From IMG/VR virus record IMGVR_UViG_3300042465_002078, positions 1-24,793 of that record: DNA of 24,793 bases; one strand, written 5' to 3'. Each line of letters starts with the position of its first letter. Within the stretch, counting starts at the first letter, position 1. This document shows positions 19,554-24,793 of the stretch, one piece after another. Made by a program: the position numbers and the translations under genes. Source of the DNA: a virus. Under the pieces are notes generated by a model. The model made no database searches, was not told the origin of the DNA, and was given only the letters and a program-made list of their open reading frames with translations.

Positions 19554-21266
19554 GTGAGCCAGTACACCGGAGACGCATCCTCGTACCCCAACGCGCCCAC
19601 GCGGGATCGGCTGTTCACCCGCTGGGGCCAGCTCAAGAGCGAGCGCGCCTCCTGGTACGCACACTGGCAGGAACTCACGTCGTACATCCTGCCGCGCAAC
19701 GGCCGCTACTTCGTGCAGGACCGCAACCGCGGCTACCGCCGGCACAACAACATCTACGACAACACCGGGACGCGGGCGCTCCGCACGCTCGGCGCTGGCA
19801 TGATGTCGGGAGCAACGAGCCCCGCACGCCAGTGGTTCCGGCTAGCCACGCCGGACCCAGAACTGAACTCGTTCTCGCCCGTGAAGCTGTGGCTCGATGA
19901 CGTGACCAAGCGCATGCAGCGCGTGTTCCAGAAGTCGAACACCTACCGCAGCCTGCACCAGATGTACGAGGAACTCGGGTGCTTCGGCACCTCGGCCTCG
20001 ATCATGCTCCCGGACTTCCAAGACGTGATCCACCACTACCCGCTGACGTGCGGCGAGTACTGCATCTCGACCGACGCCAAGGGCCGCGTCTGCACGCTGT
20101 ACCGCGAGTTCGACATGACCGTCTCGCAGATGGTCAAGGAGTTCGGGCTCGAGAACTGCTCCGTGAGCGTGCAGAACATGTACCGCACGGGCAGCCTCGA
20201 CCAGTGGGTGCCAGTCATCCATGCCATCGAGCCGCGGGCCGACCGCGACATCGGCAAGCGCGACAGCAAGAACATGCCGTTCGGGTCGTGGTACTTCGAG
20301 GTCGGCGGCGAGGACGGGCAGTTCCTGCGCGAGAGCGGGTTCATGCAGTTCCCGGCGTTGTGTCCGCGTTGGTCCGTGGTCGGCGGCGACATTTACGGGA
20401 ACAGCCCAGGCATGGAGGCGCTTGGCGACATCAAGCAGCTCCAGCACGAGCAGCTCCGCAAGGCGCAGGCCATCGACTACCAGACCAAGCCGCCGCTCCA
20501 GGTGCCGGCCGCCATGAAGAACCGCGACGTGGAGACGCTCCCGGGCGGGATCTCGTACTACGACGGCGCATCGAACGGGATCAAGACCGCGTTCGAGGTG
20601 AACCTCAACCTCCAGTACCTGCTGAACGACATCGTGGACTGCCGCGACCGCGTCCGCGGGGCGTTCTACGCCGACCTGTTCCTCATGCTGGCGAACATGC
20701 CGAACACGCGCATGACCGCCACCGAGGTCGCCGAGCGCCACGAGGAGAAGCTCATCATGCTCGGGCCCGTGCTCGAGCGCCTGCACAATGAGCTGCTTTC
20801 CCCGCTCGTGGACATGACGTTCACGCGCATGCTCACGGCCGGCCTGATCCCGCCCGCCCCGCAGGAATTGCAGGGCATGGACCTGAACATCGAGTTCGTC
20901 AGCATGCTCGCGCAGGCGCAGCGCGCCATCGGCACCAACGCCGTGGACCGCTTCGTCGGCAACCTCGGCGCCATCGCGCAGATGAAGCCCGACATCCTCG
21001 ACAAGTTCGACCAGGACCAGTGGGCCGACATCTACGCCGACATGCTCGGCGTGGACCCGTCGCTCATCGTGGCCGACAAGGACGTGGCCCTCCTGCGCGA
21101 CGCCCGCAACCAGGCGCTCGCCGCCAAGGAGCAGGCCGCCGTCATGCAGCAGCAGTCGCAGACGGTCAAGAACATGGCGCAGGCGCCCACGCAGGGACAG
21201 AACGCGCTCACCGACGTGGTGAACATGTTCAGCGGCTACAACTCGCCCTCGGCGATTGAGGTCTAA
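19554..21266 (+). CDS. Portal (head-tail connector) protein
   Basis: This 570-residue protein is the dodecameric portal through which DNA enters and leaves the head. It resembles the head-to-tail connecting family of short-tailed phages: RWGQLKSERASWYAHWQELTS near the start (quoted in parts), LPRNGRYF, NTGTRALRTLGAGMMSGATS, then the clip/stem region with YGNSPGMEALGDIKQLQHEQ and TRMTATEVAERHEEKLIMLG. The C-terminus is Gln-rich and helical. It starts at GTG 19554, one base after the previous stop, and ends at TAA immediately before the next ATG. Confidence 0.9.
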   Translation: MSQYTGDASSYPNAPTRDRLFTRWGQLKSERASWYAHWQELTSYILPRNGRYFVQDRNRGYRRHNNIYDNTGTRALRTLGAGMMSGATSPARQWFRLATPDPELNSFSPVKLWLDDVTKRMQRVFQKSNTYRSLHQMYEELGCFGTSASIMLPDFQDVIHHYPLTCGEYCISTDAKGRVCTLYREFDMTVSQMVKEFGLENCSVSVQNMYRTGSLDQWVPVIHAIEPRADRDIGKRDSKNMPFGSWYFEVGGEDGQFLRESGFMQFPALCPRWSVVGGDIYGNSPGMEALGDIKQLQHEQLRKAQAIDYQTKPPLQVPAAMKNRDVETLPGGISYYDGASNGIKTAFEVNLNLQYLLNDIVDCRDRVRGAFYADLFLMLANMPNTRMTATEVAERHEEKLIMLGPVLERLHNELLSPLVDMTFTRMLTAGLIPPAPQELQGMDLNIEFVSMLAQAQRAIGTNAVDRFVGNLGAIAQMKPDILDKFDQDQWADIYADMLGVDPSLIVADKDVALLRDARNQALAAKEQAAVMQQQSQTVKNMAQAPTQGQNALTDVVNMFSGYNSPSAIEV

Positions 21267-21551
21267 ATGGCGATGGTCAGCATGAAGATGGAGTCGGACG
21301 AGAACGGCGAGATGTACCCCGAGGAGCTGTGCATTGAGCTTGAGGCCGAGCAGCTCGCCAAGCTCGGGATCAACGCCCCCATGCGGGTCGGAACCGAGGT
21401 CACGATCACCGCACGCGCCTACGTCAAGGAGGCGAGCACGACGATGGTCGAGGGCGGCGTCGAGCCGAGCATCGAACTCCAGATCACCGACATGTCCGTC
21501 GCCGCCGGTAACAGCATGGGCAGCGCAGCCACCATGCTGTACGGCGGATGA
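21267..21551 (+). CDS. Capsid staple-like protein
   Basis: This 94-residue acidic protein resembles the capsid staple family of podoviruses: MVSMKMES start, a charged LCIELEAEQLAKLGINAPM segment (quoted in parts), TEVTITARAYVKEAS and PSIELQITDMSV. Together these give a compact beta fold with a hydrophobic core. Proteins of this type hold capsid subunits together or cap their joints. The ATG follows the portal stop directly. Its end lies two bases before the repeated GTACCCGTA element. Confidence 0.6.
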   Translation: MAMVSMKMESDENGEMYPEELCIELEAEQLAKLGINAPMRVGTEVTITARAYVKEASTTMVEGGVEPSIELQITDMSVAAGNSMGSAATMLYGG

Positions 21552-21553
21552 GA

Positions 21554-21585
21554 GTACCCGTAAGCATTAGACACAGGGATACATT
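21554..21585 (+). promoter_or_regulatory. Repeated late promoter-like element before the Bbp19-type gene
   Basis: GTACCCGTA (21554-21562), five bases, TAG (21568-21570), then ACACAGGGATACATTCC. It matches the site at 18720 closely and the one at 37 in the 9-mer and spacing. It lies 22 bases before GTG 21592. Confidence 0.55.
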
Positions 21586-21591
21586 CCGCCC

Positions 21592-21942
21592 GTGAGCACA
21601 TACGACCCCCTCGACCTGCGGGGACAGGAGCGCGACAAGGCCGAACGCGAGCTGCGTGAGCGACTTGAACGGCAGGCCGAGGAGGCGGATGTTCGGTGGC
21701 TCATGTCCAGCAAGCGCGGCCGCCGCATCGTGTGGCGGCAACTGGACCAGGCGGGCGTGTTCCGAAGTTCCTTCAACACCAACGCGATGTCAATGGCATT
21801 CGCGGAGGGTGGACGGAACCAAGGGCTGCGGTTGCTCGCGATGGTCCACGCGCTCTGCCCGGAGCAGTACCCAGCAATGATGAAGGAACAATCCACCAAT
21901 GACGGAACCAACGATGATGGAAGCAGCCGCAACGACCACTGA
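21592..21942 (+). CDS. Bbp19-type phage protein
   Basis: This 116-residue protein has the pattern DVRWLMSSKRGRRIVWRQLD, then GVFRSSFNTN and EGGRNQGLRLLAMVHALCPEQ. This is the signature of the Bbp19-like domain found beside head genes of BPP-1-type phages (VMxTxxGRRxVWxxLxxAGVFRSSF...GxRNxGLRLL). A structural or assembly role is likely but not defined. The start is a GTG. It overlaps the scaffold gene by 44 bases. Confidence 0.78.
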   Translation: MSTYDPLDLRGQERDKAERELRERLERQAEEADVRWLMSSKRGRRIVWRQLDQAGVFRSSFNTNAMSMAFAEGGRNQGLRLLAMVHALCPEQYPAMMKEQSTNDGTNDDGSSRNDH

Positions 21943-22579
21943 AGGCGCTTCCCCATCCTCGGTCCCCGATACGGTTGCGGCGACGGCCGACAAGCTGTAC
22001 GGGGACACCAAGGCGACCGCGACCCAGGGCCAGCAAGCCGCCGATGCGGCCGCTGCTGGTAAGGAACCTGCGCCGGCCGACGCCGCCAAGACCGAGGCAC
22101 CCGCCGAGGCCAAGGCAGCGCCGGAAACCTACGAGTTCAAGGCACCGGAGGGTCGAGCGTTCGACCCCGAGGTCATCGCCGAGTACTCGAAGGTGGCAAA
22201 GGAACTGAACCTGTCGCAGGAAGCCGCGCAGCGCGTCCTCGACTCCGTTGGCCCCAAGCTGGCGGAACGTCAAGCGGCGCAGATCGAGGCCGTTCGCAAC
22301 GGCTGGGCCGACAGCTCAAAGGCCGACAAGGAGTTCGGCGGCGAGAAGCTGACCGAAAATCTTGGCGTTGCGAAGAAGGCGCTCGATCAGTTCGGGACTT
22401 CCGAACTGCGCGACCTGTTGAACGAATCGGGCCTCGGGAACCACCCCGAGGTGATCCGGTTCATGTACCGCGCCGGCAAGGCCATCAGCGAGGACAAGGT
22501 CATCACGGGTGCGGCCGCCACGGCCAAGCCCGGGCCGAAGTCGTTCGCCGATCTCGCCGACGCTCTCTACAGCACCTAA
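21899..22579 (+). CDS. Capsid scaffolding protein
   Basis: This 226-residue acidic/Ala-rich protein lies immediately before the major capsid gene, the usual place of the scaffold. It has a disordered, Ala/Pro/Thr-rich N-terminal 75 residues. The middle and C-terminal regions are helical and coiled-coil-like (EVIAEYSKVAKELNLSQEAA, EFGGEKLTENLGVAKKAL), with a Lys-rich, mostly helical end. It would template shell assembly and then leave. The first ATG at 21899 overlaps the Bbp19-type gene; a second ATG five codons later is possible. Confidence 0.75.
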   Translation: MTEPTMMEAAATTTEGASPSSVPDTVAATADKLYGDTKATATQGQQAADAAAAGKEPAPADAAKTEAPAEAKAAPETYEFKAPEGRAFDPEVIAEYSKVAKELNLSQEAAQRVLDSVGPKLAERQAAQIEAVRNGWADSSKADKEFGGEKLTENLGVAKKALDQFGTSELRDLLNESGLGNHPEVIRFMYRAGKAISEDKVITGAAATAKPGPKSFADLADALYST

Positions 22580-22600
22580 CCACCACAAGGAGCCACCACA

Positions 22601-23653
22601 ATGGCAGTTCTCTCTAGCAGCAACCTGACGCTCGCCGACTGGGCGAAGCGCACCGATCCCGAGGGCCGCGTCCCGGTCATCGCGGAACTCCTGTCGCAGT
22701 CCAACGAGATCCTCGAGGATTGCGTGTTCAAGGAGGGCAACCTCCCCACCGGCGAGCGCGTCGTGATCCGCACGGGCCTCCCCGCCGTGTACTGGCGCGC
22801 CCTCAACCAGGGCATCCCGAACAGCAAGTCCACGACCGCGCAGGTCGATGAGGCGTGCGGCATCCTTGAGGCCCGCAGCGAGGTCGATAAGGATCTCGCC
22901 ATGCTGAACGGCAACACCGCGCAGTTCCGCCTGTCCGAGGACGTGGCCTTCCTCGAGGCCATGAACCAGACGCAGGCGACCACGATGTTCTACGGCAACC
23001 CCGCCATCGAGCCGAAGTCGTTCCTCGGCCTCGCTGCGCGGTACTCGGCTGCCCCCGGCAGCTCGGGCATCGGCCAGAACATCCTCGAGGGCGGCGGCAC
23101 CAGCACCGACAACACGAGCGTCTACCTCGTGGTGTGGGGCGACAACACCGTCTACTGCCCCTTCCCGAAGGGCAGCAGCGCGGGCCTCATGCACGAGGAT
23201 CTTGGCGAGCAGACCGTCTATACGCCGTCCTCGGCCGGCGCATCCACTGCGTCCTCGAGCGACCGCATGCAGGCGCTCGTGACGCGCTACCAGTGGAAGA
23301 ACGGCCTGGTCGTGAAGGATTGGCGCTACGTGGTCCGCATCGCCAACATCGACGTGTCCGACATGTCGGCAGCGAGCGGAACGCAGGCGTCGAACGCGGC
23401 TACGCAGCTCATCAAGCTGATGACCCGCGCTCTCTACCGCATCCCGAACATGGGCATGGGTCGCGCCGCGTTCTACATGAACCGCACCGTCCACGGCGGC
23501 CTCGCCATCCAGGCGATGGACCGCAGCCAGAACGTCCTGTCCGTGCAGCAGGGTCTGTCGCAGTTTGGCACGCCGTACAGCTGGCTGTCGTTCCTCGGAG
23601 TCCCCTGCCGTCGCGTGGACGCCCTCATCAACGCCGAAGCTCGCCTCACCTGA
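22601..23653 (+). CDS. Major capsid protein (epsilon15 gp7/BPP-1 type)
   Basis: This 350-residue shell protein resembles the epsilon15 gp7/Bbp17 group of HK97-fold capsid proteins: TLADWAKRTDPEGRVPVIAE, then LLSQSNEILEDCVFKEGNLP, then RTGLPAVYWRALNQGIPNSK and QFRLSEDVAFLEAMNQTQAT are close to the group's recurrent N-terminal pattern. FYMNRTVHGGL and the last 60 residues (PYSWLSFLGVPCRRVDALI) also fit the group. No maturation protease or delta domain is visible, in line with a separate scaffold. A strong AAGGAG ribosome site lies upstream. Confidence 0.9.
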   Translation: MAVLSSSNLTLADWAKRTDPEGRVPVIAELLSQSNEILEDCVFKEGNLPTGERVVIRTGLPAVYWRALNQGIPNSKSTTAQVDEACGILEARSEVDKDLAMLNGNTAQFRLSEDVAFLEAMNQTQATTMFYGNPAIEPKSFLGLAARYSAAPGSSGIGQNILEGGGTSTDNTSVYLVVWGDNTVYCPFPKGSSAGLMHEDLGEQTVYTPSSAGASTASSSDRMQALVTRYQWKNGLVVKDWRYVVRIANIDVSDMSAASGTQASNAATQLIKLMTRALYRIPNMGMGRAAFYMNRTVHGGLAIQAMDRSQNVLSVQQGLSQFGTPYSWLSFLGVPCRRVDALINAEARLT

Positions 23654-23681
23654 TAGGTGAAGGAAGAAAGGAAACCACACA

Positions 23682-24200
23682 ATGATTCTCGACCAGAACC
23701 TCCGTCTCGGCAACACCGGGGCAATTACGTCGGCCGCCACCTACATCACCGGGACCAGCGGTACCCCGGATGTCGTTGACCTCCAGAGCGGCACCGCCTA
23801 CTCGGCCACGGCCAGCGGCACGCTCTACACCGTCGCGCAGGGCACCCAGAACCGCGACATCGGCGAGGGCCGCGACCTCACCGTGATGTTCACCGTCACG
23901 ACCGCCCTCGCGGGCGGCACGAACGGCACGTTCCAGGTGGTCGCCTCCTCGTCCTCCACGCTTGCCTCGGGCAACATCGTGGTCGGCGAGGTCGGACCCA
24001 TCACCACGGCGAACCTCGCCGCCGGCCGCCAGGTCGCCGTCAAGATCAGCCCGCAGCAGATCGCTGCGACTGGCCTGCGGTACCTCGGCGCGCAGGTCGT
24101 GACCACCGGCACCCACAGCGCCGGCGTCATCAGCGCGGACATCGTCATGGACATCCAAGACGGCCGCACGGCGTATGCCTCCGGCTTCACGGTGGCCTGA
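23682..24200 (+). CDS. Bbp16-type capsid cement protein
   Basis: This 172-residue, beta-rich protein binds on the outside of the shell and stabilises it. It begins MILDQNLRLGNTGAITSAAT and runs as strand-rich blocks with RDIGEGRDLTVMFTVTTALA, LAAGRQVAVKISPQQI and LRYLGAQVV, then ends AGVISADIVMDIQDGRTAY. This order matches the Bbp16 cement family of BPP-1-like phages. Its position directly after the capsid gene agrees. The ATG is preceded by AAGGAAGAAAGGAAA. No catalytic features are present. Confidence 0.85.
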   Translation: MILDQNLRLGNTGAITSAATYITGTSGTPDVVDLQSGTAYSATASGTLYTVAQGTQNRDIGEGRDLTVMFTVTTALAGGTNGTFQVVASSSSTLASGNIVVGEVGPITTANLAAGRQVAVKISPQQIAATGLRYLGAQVVTTGTHSAGVISADIVMDIQDGRTAYASGFTVA

Positions 24201-24212
24201 TAGGAGCACCCA

Positions 24213-24422
24213 ATGGCGAAGGTCAAGGCAAAGGTTCTCTGCTTCGTGGACAACGGCCTCCGGCAGCCTGGAGACGTGTTCAACTACGAAGGTCCGTACA
24301 ACAAGCACCTCGAGTATCTCGAGGCTGCCACGCAGCCGGAGCACACCGCCGATTCGTCGGTGGCACCTGCGCCCAAGCTGCGCGGACGGAAGCCCAAGGC
24401 CGAGGCCAGCGCCACGGAGTGA
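24213..24422 (+). CDS. Small hypothetical structural-region protein
   Basis: This 69-residue protein starts MAKVKAKVLCFVDNGLRQPG, has a compact basic N-terminal part (DVFNYEGPYNKHLEYL), then a Pro/Ala-rich linker and a basic, Ser/Thr-rich end (RGRKPKAEASATE). Its position between cement and tail tubular genes matches a small gene of unknown role in BPP-1-type phages. The N-terminal half may be a small beta domain. GGAG precedes the ATG. Confidence 0.65.
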   Translation: MAKVKAKVLCFVDNGLRQPGDVFNYEGPYNKHLEYLEAATQPEHTADSSVAPAPKLRGRKPKAEASATE

Positions 24423-24444
24423 TCCGATGTTGAGTCTGTGAACA

Positions 24445-24493
24445 AGGAGGGGCGTCGGCGGGAAACCACGGCGCCCCTCCTCTCACAAGGAGG
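24445..24493 (+). promoter_or_regulatory. Two mutually exclusive hairpins at the ribosome site of the tail gene
   Basis: AGGAGGGGCG (24445-24454) pairs with CGCCCCTCCT (24472-24481) in a perfect ten-base-pair stem. The end of the second arm, CCTCCT (24476-24481), can instead pair with AGGAGG (24488-24493), the ribosome site of the gene at 24499, across loop CTCACA. The upstream stem thus competes with sequestration of the ribosome site. No T-tract follows the big stem, so a plain terminator is less likely than an RNA control element or a processing site. Confidence 0.5.
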
Positions 24494-24498
24494 TCGGC

Positions 24499-24793
24499 GT
24501 GCCCTCGGAAGTCGATATCTGCAACCTCGCGCTCGCGTACCTCGGCGACGATGCCACGGTCGCGAGCATCAACCCGCCCGAGGGATCGCCGCAGGCAGAG
24601 CACTGCCAGCGGTTCTACCCCATCGCACGGGACACGCTGCTCCAGATGCACAACTGGTCGTTCGCCTCGCGCCGCGTGAGCCTCGCGCAGGTGACGATGC
24701 CGTACACCATGTGGAAGTACGCATACGCCTGCCCCGGGGACATGATGGTCGCGGTGGCCGTGCTGCCTCCGCAGGCCGAGAACGACTACGCGG
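24499..24793 (+). CDS. Tail tubular/head-tail adaptor protein (partial, runs off the window)
   Basis: The GTG at 24499 follows a full AAGGAGG site five bases upstream. The 98 codons present read PSEVDICNLALAYLGDDATV and then PPEGSPQAEHCQRFYPIARD, LLQMHNWSFASRRV and YAYACPGDMM. This is the typical start of T7 gp11-like tail tubular proteins that join portal to tail. The remainder of the gene lies beyond the window. The order after the cement and small genes agrees with a BPP-1-like head-to-tail transition. Confidence 0.85.
   Translation, partial: MPSEVDICNLALAYLGDDATVASINPPEGSPQAEHCQRFYPIARDTLLQMHNWSFASRRVSLAQVTMPYTMWKYAYACPGDMMVAVAVLPPQAENDYA

Noticed and set aside
1-24793. tRNA genes, CRISPR arrays, insertion sequences and attachment sites
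   Set aside because: No cloverleaf with a GTTCGA arm, no regular direct-repeat/spacer series, no transposase, and no long direct repeats were seen by eye.

Overview
The window is a compact, GC-rich tailed-phage genome segment, or a prophage with no bacterial flank visible. The head genes are in the order known from the short-tailed phages Bordetella BPP-1 and Salmonella epsilon15: terminase small and large subunits, portal, capsid staple, Bbp19-type protein, scaffold, major capsid, Bbp16-type cement protein, head-tail/tail tubular protein. The sequence suggests a high-GC bacterial host that uses AAGGAGG ribosome sites and sigma70-type promoters. I cannot name the host. No integrase, repressor-integrase pair, DNA polymerase, RNA polymerase, endolysin, tRNA or CRISPR array was seen. 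Because the window starts at the tail-spike gene and ends inside a tail gene, the remaining tail genes probably lie in the missing part that joins the two ends.

Layout. (1) 1-5627, plus strand: a pectate-lyase-type tail spike, an XhlA-like membrane protein, virion or fibre accessory proteins, then a chain of overlapping small genes that includes a lipoprotein with an internal membrane span (spanin candidate) and a 37-residue membrane protein. (2) 5628-5760: two back-to-back hairpin terminators where transcription converges. (3) 5768-11602, minus strand: an early/recombination operon of fifteen genes, thirteen of them chained by stop-start overlaps. It includes a Gp157-family protein, a Red-beta/RecT annealing protein with its own near-consensus promoter, a RusA resolvase, a PD-(D/E)XK nuclease candidate, a CsrA-like RNA-binding protein and a cytosine-5 DNA methyltransferase. 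(4) 11725-13367, plus strand: a metallophosphoesterase, two small basic proteins and an HExxH protein. (5) 13507-14076: an isolated minus-strand gene. (6) 14106-14980: a mostly gene-free, hairpin-rich region. (7) 14981-24793, plus strand: small genes with near-leaderless promoters, an HTH gene overlapping the terminase small subunit, then packaging and head genes.

How it fits together: the minus-strand operon would handle recombination, resolution and modification of phage DNA. The right plus-strand block packages DNA and builds the head, and the left plus-strand block supplies receptor binding and lysis. A repeated element, GTACCCGTA-N5-TAG, lies just upstream of the tail spike, the acetyltransferase and the Bbp19-type gene, and is a good candidate for a late promoter or operator that coordinates the two structural blocks. 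The most unusual features are the fully overlapping second frame in the methyltransferase gene, the CsrA-like gene, the SSB-like tail on the annealing protein, mutually exclusive hairpins at the ribosome site of the last gene, and the shared late-promoter-like element.
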